From: Parablautia intestinalis
GTDB taxonomy: Bacteria; Bacillota; Clostridia; Lachnospirales; Lachnospiraceae
NCBI GenBank assembly: GCA_003612395.1
Contig: RAYQ01000004.1
Location: forward strand, 124,001 to 188,000
Direction of reading: 5' to 3'
DNA: 64,000 nt
Of this stretch, positions 8,205 through 16,799 are shown in pieces. The notes under the pieces were generated by a model. The model had not been told where the DNA came from. It ran no database searches and saw only the letters and a list, made by a program, of their open reading frames with translations. Every line of letters starts with the position of its first letter. Position 1 is the first letter of the stretch. Position numbers and translations under genes: made by a program.

Positions 8205-8735
8205 CTACCGCTCATACAAATCTTTATTGAGCATATCAAGATAAGGAACAAACACGCCATGTTTTTTAGGCAGAATATATTCCGGATTCAGTTCTTCATG
8301 AAGAAAGCTCTTCCGCCCTCCCTTTTTCGCTCTTTCCCAGAAAAACTTAAAAATTTCAAATGGCAGGTAATAAAATTCATCTCTGTGGGAAAAGAAAATC
8401 AAAAAAAAAGCTACTCCTCCCTGTTTTTCAAACTGTTCCATAAAATTTACCTGATGTTCATGAATGTTTTGAAGGGCAAAACGATCTACAGCACATTCCT
8501 TGGCATCAAAGCAGACAGGAATTCCCTGCACTGCACCAATATAATCTACCGTACTTTTCTGTTCAAAATATGCCAGGGTAATATGTCTGGTAGTTTTATC
8601 TATATTTACCGGCGTAATGGGGGTTGGTATTTTCTGTATCAGGGCAAGGCCGCTTTCCAGGTATTTCTCATTTGTCCTGTTAATCATATCCTCTAAGGTA
8701 GACCCCCTGAGCCCTCTGGTACTCCATGTCGCCAT
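8205..8735 (-). CDS. recU: Holliday junction resolvase RecU
   Basis: 176 residues. RecU cuts four-way junctions in Firmicutes, working with RuvAB, whose genes are at 36-38 kb. The nuclease core is visible: RGLRGSTLEDMINRTNEKYL near the N-terminus, then STVDYIGAVQGIPVCFDAKE near residue 65 with the Asp and the D-x-K-like catalytic pair. The C-terminal DEFYYLPFEIFKFFW segment is also typical. GGAGG eight bases before the ATG supports the start. In Bacillus recU is next to a PBP1 gene; here it stands alone upstream of the his promoter. Confidence 0.93.
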   Translation of the reverse strand: MATWSTRGLRGSTLEDMINRTNEKYLESGLALIQKIPTPITPVNIDKTTRHITLAYFEQKSTVDYIGAVQGIPVCFDAKECAVDRFALQNIHEHQVNFMEQFEKQGGVAFFLIFFSHRDEFYYLPFEIFKFFWERAKKGGRKSFLHEELNPEYILPKKHGVFVPYLDMLNKDLYER

Positions 8736-8784
8736 CTTTTCATCCTCCGCATACCACAGGCTTTACCTGTGGTGCTGCATTATA

Positions 8785-8855
8785 ACAAACGCCGACACGC
8801 TTCGCGAGTCGTCTTATTGTAATAAGCCGGCCCGCAGAGCGTGCTGTCCGTTGCT
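8785..8855 (+). repeat. Family 1 repeat, one full copy plus an inverted half copy
   Basis: A full forward unit at 8786-8822 (CAAACGCCGACACGCTTCGC then TTATTGTAA) runs into an opposite-orientation half unit at 8823-8855 (AATAAGCCGGCCCGCAGAGC). Lies between rluA-type and recU genes. Confidence 0.8.
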
Positions 8856-8856
8856 T

Positions 8857-9840
8857 TTATTGTTCCTTCATCAGCATCTGAAATTCCCCGGGAAGGGGGA
8901 TTTCAATCACTCTCCTGCTGAGTCCTTCAAATGTTCCTTCCAGCTTTGGAAATTCCAGACGGCATGCGCATAAAAGCTGGCTGTTAATCTGATATTGCCG
9001 CTTATACCTGTCATTAAAGGTTCTGTCGCCGTACTTATAATCCCCAAGCACCGGATGTCCGATTCCTGCCATATGAATTCGCAGCTGATGAGGTTTTCCT
9101 GTAATCAGCTCCGCCTCCACCAATGTCCTGTCCCGGAAACGGGAAACAGGGTAATATCTGGTTTTTACGGGAGAGCCCTTCATCCCTTCATCCCCTTTTA
9201 ATAAATGACTTTTGTTATTTGATTCATCCTTCACAAGGTAACCTTCCAGCAATTCCTCCTTAACCACCTGTCCCTTTACAAACATGCGGTAAAATTTTCG
9301 GATTTCCCGGTTTTTTAATAAACTGCTGATTTTCTGACTGCCTGCAAGGGATTTGGCGCAAATCACCATCCCAAAGGTATTTCTGTCCAGTCTGTTGCAG
9401 ACAGAAGGCTTATAAGTGGAAAGCTGCATTTTGTTTATAGAGCCTTTTTTCAGCAAATATCCAATTAACCACTCATTAACCGATAAATCCTCCGCAGCCG
9501 CCTTTTGTGTGAGAATGCCTGAAGGTTTATATACAATCACAATATGCCGGTCCTCATAAACCACCTGAATGTCTTTCAGCTTTTTATAAGCTTCCTCATA
9601 TTCATCTGTCCTTACGCTGCCCGCTTTAAAATTATGGATGGTTTCATCTGACAGATAGAGGCAGAGCACATCTCCTATAATTAGTTTTTCGTTTCCCTCC
9701 GCCTTTTTCCCATTCAAAGTTATATTCTTTTTGCGAAGCATCTTATAAAAAAAGGAAGAAGGGGCCACAGGCATAAATTTATGAAGAAATTTATCCAGTC
9801 TCTGCCCTGCTTCATTTTCATCTATCTCAATTTGCTGCAT
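8857..9840 (-). CDS. RluA-family 23S rRNA/tRNA pseudouridine synthase
   Basis: 327 residues. It converts selected uridines in structured RNA to pseudouridine. An S4-like RNA-binding domain (GQRLDKFLHKFMP, then LRKKNITLNGKKAEGNEKL) occupies the first 75 residues; the synthase core contains VCNRLDRNTFGMVICAKS near residue 145 with the nucleophilic Asp, and TGKPHQLRIHMAGIGHPVLG near residue 248. Which base is modified (RluC-, RluD- or YhcT-like) cannot be told from sequence alone. AGGAGAAAGG precedes the ATG. Its upstream region has two strong inverted repeats overlapping a promoter. Confidence 0.92.
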   Translation of the reverse strand: MQQIEIDENEAGQRLDKFLHKFMPVAPSSFFYKMLRKKNITLNGKKAEGNEKLIIGDVLCLYLSDETIHNFKAGSVRTDEYEEAYKKLKDIQVVYEDRHIVIVYKPSGILTQKAAAEDLSVNEWLIGYLLKKGSINKMQLSTYKPSVCNRLDRNTFGMVICAKSLAGSQKISSLLKNREIRKFYRMFVKGQVVKEELLEGYLVKDESNNKSHLLKGDEGMKGSPVKTRYYPVSRFRDRTLVEAELITGKPHQLRIHMAGIGHPVLGDYKYGDRTFNDRYKRQYQINSQLLCACRLEFPKLEGTFEGLSRRVIEIPLPGEFQMLMKEQ

Positions 9841-9875
9841 AAATTTTTACCTTTCTCCTGCATGTTAATTTTTAT

Positions 9876-9912
9876 CTTTAAGTTAACATAATATTTTTAT
9901 GTTAACTTAAAG
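9876..9912. promoter_or_regulatory. 14-bp perfect inverted repeat, operator-like
   Basis: CTTTAAGTTAACAT, nine bases, ATGTTAACTTAAAG. It covers the spacer and -10 of a minus-strand promoter for the pseudouridine synthase gene. No T-run follows, so it is not a terminator. Confidence 0.7.
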
Positions 9913-9923
9913 TATCTTGTCAA
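9896..9923 (-). promoter_or_regulatory. Putative promoter of the RluA-family gene
   Basis: On minus: TTGACA (9918-9923), 16-base spacer, CATAAA (9896-9901). The perfect -35 makes this credible; the -10 matches only four of six. Confidence 0.5.
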
Positions 9924-9936
9924 CACAAAATTCTTT

Positions 9937-9970
9937 TATAGGTTTACATAATTAAATTATGTAAACCTAT
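9937..9970. promoter_or_regulatory. 15-bp perfect inverted repeat, operator-like
   Basis: ATAGGTTTACATAAT, three bases, ATTATGTAAACCTAT. It shares a GTT(A/T)ACATAAT half-site with the neighbouring repeat at 9876-9912 and lies just upstream of the -35 element. Confidence 0.7.
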
Positions 9971-10011
9971 ATTGCCCGGCCAGTTTATAGAATGAATGCT
10001 TTTTAACCGCC

Positions 10012-10578
10012 TTAAAGTGAAATCTCATAGAGCAGCACCCTGACCTCATCTTCTTTCTCAGCGCTGCCTGTTCGCTCCATACAATTTAAATTGTTGAGCT
10101 GCTGTGCATATTTTTCAATATCATCCGTAAGTTTAAGGGTTATGTCCTGAAAGCCGCCCTGCTTTAGCATGGTCTGTAAATGCTCCTGACATGCCTTAAG
10201 CTCACATACTCCCTTCTCCCCATAGCCAAGAATTACCTTTCCGTCCACCACCATATGGCTTAAGGCAAAATTCTTTTGATAGGATGTAAAATACAGATCG
10301 TACATTCCTATCAGCCTCCCCTCCAGAGGCGCAAGAATCTTACGCGTTTCCTCACTGCATCCCTTCGCACGAATCAGCATGATTAATTGTACCATACTTT
10401 TACAGGCCGGAAGACAGCCTAAAACTGCCACCACCGTGAGCAGGTTTTTTCTGGTTCCTGTAGTCACATAGCCGGCTGTAAACAGCGCCAGGGAGATACC
10501 AAAATACAGAATGGTCCGCACAAGCACCTGGCGCCTTTTTACTGTAAGATAACCAAAATTTCCTTTTATCGCTTTCAA
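10012..10578 (-). CDS. Conserved-looking membrane protein of unknown function
   Basis: 188 residues from a TTG start with AAGGAG nine bases upstream. Two hydrophobic segments (VLVRTILYFGISLALFTAGY near residue 18-37, then LLTVVAVLGCLPACKSMVQL near residue 47-66) form a hairpin in the membrane, followed by a cytosolic domain with IGMYDLYFTSYQKNF, MVVDGKVILGYGEKG and a C-terminal VRVLLYEISL. I do not recognise a named domain. It ends 170 bases before the RluA-family gene and starts after ygiQ. Confidence 0.65.
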   Translation of the reverse strand: MKAIKGNFGYLTVKRRQVLVRTILYFGISLALFTAGYVTTGTRKNLLTVVAVLGCLPACKSMVQLIMLIRAKGCSEETRKILAPLEGRLIGMYDLYFTSYQKNFALSHMVVDGKVILGYGEKGVCELKACQEHLQTMLKQGGFQDITLKLTDDIEKYAQQLNNLNCMERTGSAEKEDEVRVLLYEISL

Positions 10579-10598
10579 AACAAATTTCTCCTTACTTT

Positions 10599-10640
10599 TT
10601 ATTACAATAAGCCGGCTCGTGAAGCGTGGCCGCCTATGTT
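10599..10640 (-). repeat. Family 1 repeat overlapping the ygiQ stop
   Basis: In reverse orientation: ATTACAATAAGCCGGCTCGT then GAAGCGTGGC. Its outer end supplies the stop codon region of ygiQ (stop at 10634-10636). Confidence 0.7.
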
Positions 10641-12589
10641 TTCTTTTGATGTATGTTTCGGATTACTTTATTTTTCTTTTGACCGACTCGGTCGAATCTT
10701 GTTTTGCTTCTATTATCTTTTTTGTTGTCCTTACTCCGGATTTCTTTTTTGCCGACCGAATCTCCTTCCCGTTTTCCCGGACGGATCAGGCATTTTTCTC
10801 CAAATCCAATCAAATCCTCCCGGCCTGCCTTAAGCAGAGCTTCCCTGATCAAATCATGGTTTTTGGGGTTTTTGTACTGGATCAGGGCCCGCTGCATATT
10901 TTTTTCATGGGGATTTCTGCACACATAAACCTTATCCCCCGTTATGGGATCTATTCCCGTATAGTACATGACGGTGGAAAGGGTGGACGGCGTAGGATAA
11001 AAATCCTGTACCTGTTCCGGCATGTAGCCTAAGTCCCGCAGATACTCCGCCAGCTCAACAGCCTCCTTTAAGGTTGAGCCCGGGTGGGAGGACATTAAAT
11101 ATGGCACCAGAAACTGATTCTTTCCAAGCTGCTTATTCAGCTTTTCATATTTCTTTACAAATCTGTCATATACACTTCGCTCCGGCTTGCCCATCCTTTT
11201 AAGAACAGGCTCGGATATATGTTCGGGTGCCACCTTAAGCTGTCCGCTTATGTGATGTTCCACCAGCTCTCTGAAAAAAGAATCGTCCTTATCCGCCAAG
11301 AGATAGTCAAACCGGATTCCGGAACGGATAAAGACCTTTTTTACTCCGGGGAGGGCGCGCAGCTTTTGCAAAAGCAGTCTGTAATCCTGATGATCCGCCT
11401 CTAAATTGGGGCAGGGGGTTGGAAACAGACATTGCCTGTCCTTACAAACACCGCATTTAAGCTGCTTTTCACAGGACGGATGGCGAAAATTGGCCGTGGG
11501 ACCTCCCACATCGTGGATATATCCTTTAAAGTCCGGATCCTTTGTCATATTCTCCGCTTCCCTCAGGATAGACTCATGGCTTCTTACCTGCACAATTCTG
11601 CCCTGATGAAAGTTAAGGGCACAAAAACTGCACCCTCCAAAGCACCCTCTGTTGCTGATTAGGGAAAACTTGACCTCGGTAAGGGCCGGCACACCACCCT
11701 TTTCCTCATAGGAGGGATGGTAACTGCGTTCATAGGGCAGAGCATAAATATCGTCCATTTCCACAGTTGACAAAGGCTTCTGGGGCGGATTTTGCACCAC
11801 ATAAACGCCCTGGGGATATTCCTCCACAAGGGTTCTGCCTGTAAAGGGATCCGTATTTTGATATTGAATACCGAAGCTTTGAGCATATTTCTCAGGTGTA
11901 TGCACCATTTCTTTATAGGAAGGCAGGATAACCGCGTTATATTCGTCCTGCGCAGCGCCTGTAATTCCTGAAATATCTTTTGTTTTATATACGGTCCCCG
12001 GAATAAAGCAGATATCCTTTATGTCAATGCCGCTCTCTAAGGCTTCCGCAATTTCCACAATGGAGCGCTCTCCCATGCCATAGGAAATAAGGTCCGCCTG
12101 ACTGTCAAGCAAAACAGAGCGTTTCAGGGCGTTGTTCCAGTAATCGTAGTGAGCAAGCCGCCTTAAGCTGGCTTCTATTCCGCCAATAATGACAGGAATA
12201 TCCTTAAATTTCCTGCGTATCAGATTCCCGTAAACCACCACCGCATGATCCGGCCGTTTCCCGCAGACGCCGCCGGGAGTATAGGCATCCGCAGAACGTC
12301 TTTTTCCGGACACATAGTAATGATTTACCATAGAATCCATATTTCCGCCTGATATCAGGAAAGCAAGGCGCGGCCTGCCCAGTATGGCAATACTGTTTTC
12401 ATCCCTCCAGTCAGGCTGGGAAATGATTCCCACATGATACCCCCGTGCCTCAAGTACCCGGCTGATGATAGCATGTCCAAAGGAAGGGTGATCCACATAG
12501 GCATCCCCAATCACATAGACAAAATCCAATTCCTCAATTCCCTGTTTTATCATATCCTGCCTGGAAACAGGCAAAAATCCATGACCCAA
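10634..12589 (-). CDS. YgiQ-family radical SAM protein
   Basis: 651 residues. The UPF0313/YgiQ family has an N-terminal cobalamin-like domain ([20 protein letters not shown]) and a radical SAM core; the cluster motif is [20 protein letters not shown] near residue 318. A second Cys cluster, [17 protein letters not shown] near residue 380, is family-typical. The substrate is unknown. The last 50 residues are a Lys/Asp/Arg-rich low-complexity tail. The start is a TTG with GGGGAG seven bases upstream. It follows the HAD phosphatase gene closely, so probably the same transcript as the RsuA and HAD genes. Confidence 0.93.
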   Translation of the reverse strand: MGHGFLPVSRQDMIKQGIEELDFVYVIGDAYVDHPSFGHAIISRVLEARGYHVGIISQPDWRDENSIAILGRPRLAFLISGGNMDSMVNHYYVSGKRRSADAYTPGGVCGKRPDHAVVVYGNLIRRKFKDIPVIIGGIEASLRRLAHYDYWNNALKRSVLLDSQADLISYGMGERSIVEIAEALESGIDIKDICFIPGTVYKTKDISGITGAAQDEYNAVILPSYKEMVHTPEKYAQSFGIQYQNTDPFTGRTLVEEYPQGVYVVQNPPQKPLSTVEMDDIYALPYERSYHPSYEEKGGVPALTEVKFSLISNRGCFGGCSFCALNFHQGRIVQVRSHESILREAENMTKDPDFKGYIHDVGGPTANFRHPSCEKQLKCGVCKDRQCLFPTPCPNLEADHQDYRLLLQKLRALPGVKKVFIRSGIRFDYLLADKDDSFFRELVEHHISGQLKVAPEHISEPVLKRMGKPERSVYDRFVKKYEKLNKQLGKNQFLVPYLMSSHPGSTLKEAVELAEYLRDLGYMPEQVQDFYPTPSTLSTVMYYTGIDPITGDKVYVCRNPHEKNMQRALIQYKNPKNHDLIREALLKAGREDLIGFGEKCLIRPGKREGDSVGKKEIRSKDNKKDNRSKTRFDRVGQKKNKVIRNIHQKKT

Positions 12590-12604
12590 TGAAAGCTCCC
12601 CCTG

Positions 12605-13258
12605 TTAGATTTTTTCCATGATATCCAGATAATCCTTGATAAAATAGTCTGACAAATGTCTTTTTTCCTGTTCCTGATGACGGGAATATTCATCTGCAAC
12701 GGCACAAACCTTCATCCCTGCCGCCTTTCCCGCCATAATTCCCGGTATAATATCCTCAAAAACCAGGCACCTTTCAGGATCCACCCTGCACTGACGTGCC
12801 GCCTCTAAGTATACATCCGGCGCAGGCTTTCCCTTCTCCACATCGCAGCCTGTCACAATTGTGTCAAAGTAATCCAAAATTCCGTGAACACTCATCACAT
12901 TTTCCACCAGCTGTCTGGAATTACTGGTGGCAATTCCAAGGCGTATGCCATTTGCCCGGCAGTACTCCACAAATTCTCTGGCGCCATCCTTTAAGGGCAC
13001 CTGATGAGTGTATTTATCCCATGCCATTCGATTCCAGTCCTCTTTTATCTGATCCACATCCTCCGGTATACAAAATCTTTCTTTAAAGTAGCTGGCCGTC
13101 TCGGAAAAGCTCATACCTTCAATTTCTCCCTGAAGCCCCTCCGGCAGCGGAATATGGTATCTTCCAAGATACTCTACATCAATCTCTTTCCAGATTCCCA
13201 TGGAATCTACCAGCGATCCGTCTAAATCAAACAGCACCGCATCAATGTCCTTCATCAT
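12605..13258 (-). CDS. HAD-superfamily phosphatase (beta-phosphoglucomutase-like)
   Basis: 217 residues. Subfamily IA fold with the four motifs in order: FDLDGSLVDS (nucleophile Asp and acid Asp) near residue 9, IATSNS near residue 109, GKPAPDVYLEAARQ near residue 147 with the Lys, and VFEDIIPGIMAGKAAGM near residue 169. The alpha-helical cap follows motif I. The substrate is probably a small phosphorylated sugar or nucleotide but cannot be named. The ATG overlaps the stop of the RsuA-family gene (ATGA), so the two are translationally coupled. Confidence 0.9.
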   Translation of the reverse strand: MMKDIDAVLFDLDGSLVDSMGIWKEIDVEYLGRYHIPLPEGLQGEIEGMSFSETASYFKERFCIPEDVDQIKEDWNRMAWDKYTHQVPLKDGAREFVEYCRANGIRLGIATSNSRQLVENVMSVHGILDYFDTIVTGCDVEKGKPAPDVYLEAARQCRVDPERCLVFEDIIPGIMAGKAAGMKVCAVADEYSRHQEQEKRHLSDYFIKDYLDIMEKI

Positions 13259-13995
13259 AAGTCTGCAACCTCTTCCTGTGTTAATTCCCGTATCTGTCCT
13301 TCGGGAAGTTCCTCATCCAAAGATAATGTCCCCATAGACAGGCGCTTTAAATAAATGACCCTGACGCCCACTGTCTGGAACATCCGTTTCACCTGATGAA
13401 ATTTCCCTTCCGTAATCGTAATGAAATAGGTATTCTCATCCTCTGCCTGCAAAACCGTGGCCGGCAGCGTTATTTCATCCTCTCCTATCCTGACTCCCTG
13501 CGTGAGCTGTCTTAAGCCTTCCTCCAAAACCCTGTCATCGGTTTTTACCAAATATCTTTTAGGTACGTGCTTTTTGGGCGAAAGCAGCCTGTGGGCCAGC
13601 GCTCCGTCATTGGTAAGCAGCAAAAGCCCTACCGTATCTTTATCAAGGCGCCCTACCGGGAAAATATTTTTAACCGGTATTCCCGCCAAATCCCCCTGAT
13701 GCTGGCTAAGAAGCTGCTCCTTGAGCAAATCCAAAACCGTTTTGTCCCGCTTATCGGAAGTAGCCGTAACCACCCCCGGAGGCTTATTCATCATGTAGTA
13801 AACATAGGGACGGTAGCTGTACTCCTTTCCGTTACAGCAAATCCTGAAAAAGTTCCCCTCCATCTTCGTATCAGGCCGCGTAACCTTCACGCCATTTACC
13901 AGAACCTGCCCTTTTTTGATGTACTCTTTTACTTTACTTCTGGAACCGATATTCATTTCGCATAATAACCTGTCAATTCTCATAGACATTATCAT
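13255..13995 (-). CDS. rsuA: RsuA-family 16S rRNA pseudouridine synthase
   Basis: 246 residues. It isomerises a uridine in 16S rRNA (U516 in E. coli RsuA). N-terminal S4 domain (MRIDRLLCEMNIGSRSKVKE, then GQVLVNGVKV), then the short-form synthase signature VGRLDKDTVGLLLLTNDG near residue 117 with the catalytic Asp, and TEGKFHQVKRMF near residue 195. The usual start is probably the ATG at 13983 or 13995; no strong ribosome site is visible. Divergently transcribed from ylbJ, sharing a 26-base gap. Confidence 0.92.
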   Translation of the reverse strand: MIMSMRIDRLLCEMNIGSRSKVKEYIKKGQVLVNGVKVTRPDTKMEGNFFRICCNGKEYSYRPYVYYMMNKPPGVVTATSDKRDKTVLDLLKEQLLSQHQGDLAGIPVKNIFPVGRLDKDTVGLLLLTNDGALAHRLLSPKKHVPKRYLVKTDDRVLEEGLRQLTQGVRIGEDEITLPATVLQAEDENTYFITITEGKFHQVKRMFQTVGVRVIYLKRLSMGTLSLDEELPEGQIRELTQEEVADL

Positions 13996-14021
13996 AACAC
14001 AAAAAAGAAAAAGAACCTATT

Positions 14022-14990
14022 ATGAAAGCAAAAATTTATGATTATAAAATATATTTCTATACTTTTTTAGCCCTGATACTTACGACCATTATCCTCGCCT
14101 TCCCGGCAAGGTGCCTTTCTCTCGCCTTAAACGGCCTGAATCTTTGGTTTGAAAAGATGATCCCAACCCTTTTCCCCTTTATGGTGCTTTCCGGTATCAT
14201 CATCCGCATGAATCTGACAGGATCCTTTGTCAAAATTTTAAATCCTGTCCTGGGAAGAATTTTTCACTTAAGACGCCCCTGCCTATACGGAATTGTTATC
14301 GGATTTCTGTGCGGCTTTCCCATGGGCGCCCATGTGACGGCACAGCTTTATGAGCAAAAGCAGATCTCAAAGGAGGAAGCATCCCTTTTACTGGCTTTCT
14401 GTAATAACATAGGCCCCGTATATTTTTTAAGCTTTGTTCTTCCAGCCTTGTCCCTGCAGCAGGTTTTTCCTTTTTTGTTTGGTATGTACGGCCTGCCTTT
14501 TCTTTATGGTCTCTTTTTGCGTTATATGGTTTATGGGCATGATATAAACAACGGATACGAAAAATTGAACGGTAATTTTCCTGTCAGGCCTGCACCTAAC
14601 CTGCTTACGGCACTGGACGAGTCTGTTTTTCAGTCCCTTTTCAGCATTGCAAAGCTTGGGGGGTATATGGTATTTTTTAATCTTTTATTTGTTATACCCG
14701 GTCTTACAGCTGATTTTTTAAGTTTACCCGCAAATCTGTCCCGGTTTATCACCGGAAGTGCCGGATGCCTCCTTGAAATAACCGGCGGTATTGGAATTAT
14801 ACAGGATAGCGCACCTTATCTTGTTTTGTGTATCCTTCCCTTCGGAGGCTTATCCTGTATCGCCCAAACCTACAGTATGATTAAAAATACCGATCTGTCT
14901 GTGGGCGAATATGTCATGCACAAAATGATCCTCACCGCCATCACGGTTTTCTATTACCTCTTATTAGTAGAATTATCATTTTTGCCATAA
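14022..14990 (+). CDS. ylbJ: YlbJ-like sporulation membrane protein (nucleoside recognition/Gate fold)
   Basis: 322 residues, hydrophobic throughout with about eight membrane segments. Gate-domain signatures: ALNGLNLWFEKMIPTLFPFM near residue 37, IGFLCGFPMGAHVTAQLYE near residue 93 and CNNIGPVYFLSF near residue 126. In Bacillus YlbJ is needed for endospore cortex formation and is made in the mother cell; the same role is inferred here. It is one of only four plus-strand genes. The ribosome site is weak (AAAGAAC). Its 3' end overlaps the long frame of the amidase remnant on the other strand. Confidence 0.85.
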   Translation: MKAKIYDYKIYFYTFLALILTTIILAFPARCLSLALNGLNLWFEKMIPTLFPFMVLSGIIIRMNLTGSFVKILNPVLGRIFHLRRPCLYGIVIGFLCGFPMGAHVTAQLYEQKQISKEEASLLLAFCNNIGPVYFLSFVLPALSLQQVFPFLFGMYGLPFLYGLFLRYMVYGHDINNGYEKLNGNFPVRPAPNLLTALDESVFQSLFSIAKLGGYMVFFNLLFVIPGLTADFLSLPANLSRFITGSAGCLLEITGGIGIIQDSAPYLVLCILPFGGLSCIAQTYSMIKNTDLSVGEYVMHKMILTAITVFYYLLLVELSFLP

Positions 14991-15029
14991 AAAAGATAAA
15001 AGGATGATACAGATCAAAGGAATATCCCA

Positions 15030-15260
15030 TTGCATCATACGGCCCCTTTTCCCCTGCAAATGCAGCTCTGTCTTTAATGCTCATCTCTTCATCCCCCTGA
15101 CGGGTCAGATAAACCTCCACATTTTCATACTTTTCCAGTTCCTCCATCATGGCCCTCGTAGCGGGCCATGGTCATTTCCTTTTCCACATAACCATCGTAC
15201 TTAGTCCCTTCATTTTCCCCTCCGTGTCTGGGAACAATCACAATCACCAGGTTCTCTTTT
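15030..15260 (-). pseudogene. N-acetylmuramoyl-L-alanine amidase (Amidase_3/CwlD-like) remnant
   Basis: Two frames on minus together spell an amidase_3 core: LVIVIVPRHGGENEGTKYDG then VEKEMTMAR in one frame, and MMEELEKYENVEVYLTRQGD plus EEMSIKDRAAFAGEKG in the next. HGG and the metal-ligand Glu region are recognisable, but a frameshift near 15155 separates them. Homology stops abruptly after AGEKG where the second His-bearing part of the domain should be, and no start or signal peptide precedes it. A dead cell-wall hydrolase gene. Confidence 0.75.
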
Positions 15261-15377
15261 GGCTGTTATGAGCCAGCCTGCAGGTCCACTTCCAAAGCAA
15301 CTTTTTTTGTCTCTCCTTTTCAAGCTTTCATGAACCTTTCTCATCTATAACAATTACCGTCAACTTCCACTTTAATA

Positions 15378-15532
15378 AACAATGGACAGCACGCTTCGCG
15401 GACTGTCCTTATGTTAAACAAACGCCGATACGCTCCGCGAATCGGCTTATTGTAACAAACGCCGATACGCTTCACGAATCGGCTTATTGTAACAAACGCT
15501 GTCAGGCTTGGCCTGCCAGCTTATTATGATAA
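15378..15532 (+). repeat. Family 1 cluster, four units
   Basis: Variant unit 15378-15416 (AATGGACAGCACGCTTCGCG..ACTGTCC), two near-identical units at 15419-15455 and 15456-15492 (stem GCCGAT/ATCGGC; CGCTCCGCG and CGCTTCACG in the centre), and a diverged unit at 15493-15532. The first has a six-base GGACAG/CTGTCC stem, showing paired changes in the arms. 15261-15377 holds nothing recognisable apart from possible decayed amidase leader. Confidence 0.9.
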
Positions 15533-15561
15533 ATTCCACCCTTAAGGAGCACGGCAATACA

Positions 15562-16188
15562 TCAGATCAAATCCAAATTCAGATTTTCGCCGCCGCCATT
15601 CCCGCTCTGTGCGGTATCCCCTATATCTTCTCCCAAATATTCATCGGCTTCAGGCGGATTTAATTCCACCCTGTTAGCGTTTACTACATCACTGTAGTGA
15701 TTTAAGGTACCTATAAAGCTGTCATAATGCTCTTTGGTAGTACGCATAGTCTGGCTCATAAGCGTCTCAACATTGGCAAGGATATCATCCGTATACTGCA
15801 TGGCGGCCATACGCATGCTGTTTGCCTCCATGGTTGCATTATCTAAAATTTCCTGTGCCTGCTGGGTGGCCATTTTCACCACCTCATTTGCCTGTGCATA
15901 AGCCTGCTGCATGATCTCATGCTCATTGATCAGCTCATTGGTATGAATGGTTGCCTCATTGACAAGCGCTTCAGCTTTGGCGCGGGCATCATTTAAAATA
16001 GCCTCTTTATTACTGATGATCTTCTGGTATCTCTTTATTTCATCCGGCGTTTTCATGCGCAGCTCTCTCAGAAGTTCATCAATCTCCTCCTTATTTACAA
16101 TAATTTTTGTATTAGAGAGAGGCTGATATTTACAACCATCAATATATTCTTCAATTTCATCAATTAACTGTTCAATTCTGCTGCTCAT
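15562..16188 (-). CDS. Coiled-coil protein encoded next to coaD, function unknown
   Basis: 208 residues, soluble. A long heptad-rich region from about residue 50 to 170 (ISNKEAILNDARAKAEALVN, then QAQEILDNATMEANSMRMAA) resembles the coiled coils of DivIVA/SepF-type or ATPase-stalk proteins; no P-loop is present although relatives are often labelled ATPase. The tail is acidic and Gly/Asn-rich. GCGGGG lies eight bases before the ATG. It directly follows coaD and rsmD, an order kept in many clostridia, so it is probably in the same transcript. A scaffold role is only inference. Confidence 0.7.
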   Translation of the reverse strand: MSSRIEQLIDEIEEYIDGCKYQPLSNTKIIVNKEEIDELLRELRMKTPDEIKRYQKIISNKEAILNDARAKAEALVNEATIHTNELINEHEIMQQAYAQANEVVKMATQQAQEILDNATMEANSMRMAAMQYTDDILANVETLMSQTMRTTKEHYDSFIGTLNHYSDVVNANRVELNPPEADEYLGEDIGDTAQSGNGGGENLNLDLI

Positions 16189-16202
16189 ACATTTTCCCCG
16201 CT

Positions 16203-16694
16203 TTACTTTCTATCAACCCCAAATTTCTGGTATACGAGATTTGCTACAAAGTCAGGCACGCACATGGAAATATCCCCGCTAAAGCTTGCTATTTCCTTCA
16301 CGCTGGAAGAACTTAAATATGCATATTCCAGACTGGTGGTTAAGAAAACCGTATCTAATGTCCCTTTTGAGAGCTTTACATTGGTCTGGGCATTTTGGAG
16401 CTCATATTCAAAGTCGGTGATTGCACGAAGCCCTCTGATTACCACATGGACATTTCTGGAACTGGCATAATCTACCAAAAGTCCGCTGAAGGATTCCACC
16501 TTTACATTGGGAATATCCCTGACTACTTCCTGTAATATCTTAACACGTTCCTCCACGGAAAACAATGGAGTCTTTAGCTTATTGTTCAAAACACTGACCG
16601 TTAATTCATCGAATATTTTCGCGGCTCTCTTGATCACATCCAAATGTCCATAAGTAACCGGATCAAAACTTCCCGGGTAAATTGCTCTTTTCAT
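16203..16694 (-). CDS. coaD: Phosphopantetheine adenylyltransferase
   Basis: 163 residues. It makes dephospho-CoA from 4'-phosphopantetheine and ATP, the fourth step of CoA synthesis. Nucleotidyltransferase motifs: [19 protein letters not shown] with T/H-x-G-H at the N-terminus, [14 protein letters not shown] near residue 90, and [14 protein letters not shown] near residue 127. The ATG at 16694 was chosen since GGGAG of the family 3 repeat lies six bases before it; a start four codons earlier is possible but has no ribosome site. Confidence 0.96.
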   Translation of the reverse strand: MKRAIYPGSFDPVTYGHLDVIKRAAKIFDELTVSVLNNKLKTPLFSVEERVKILQEVVRDIPNVKVESFSGLLVDYASSRNVHVVIRGLRAITDFEYELQNAQTNVKLSKGTLDTVFLTTSLEYAYLSSSSVKEIASFSGDISMCVPDFVANLVYQKFGVDRK

Positions 16695-16696
16695 AG

Positions 16697-16728
16697 TAAC
16701 TCCCATCTGCCCGCTAAAGCAGGCGTAT
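16697..16728 (-). repeat. Family 3 hairpin repeat forming the coaD leader
   Basis: On minus: TACGCCTGCTTTAGCGGGC then AGATGGGAGTTACTATG. The G-run at its 3' end is the coaD ribosome site. A second copy of the motif is at 4845-4874. Confidence 0.65.
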
Positions 16729-16757
16729 CAATCAGGATATGTGAAATCTTTGATTTC

Positions 16758-16799
16758 ATACTAATTCCCCATGCTTCCAACAGCCCTCAGATTTGGGCG
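16758..16799 (-). repeat. Family 2 leader repeat between rsmD and coaD
   Basis: On minus: CGCCCAAATCTGAGGGC (stem GCCC/GGGC), then TGTTGGAAGCATGGGGAATT and AGTATG. It abuts the rsmD stop. The ATG at its end opens only a short frame, so here a family 3 copy carries the coaD ribosome site. Confidence 0.75.

Noticed and set aside
14941-15150. Intact 69-residue gene opposite ylbJ
   Set aside because: Its first 40 or so residues are an amidase fragment and the rest is antisense to ylbJ, so it is part of a pseudogene.
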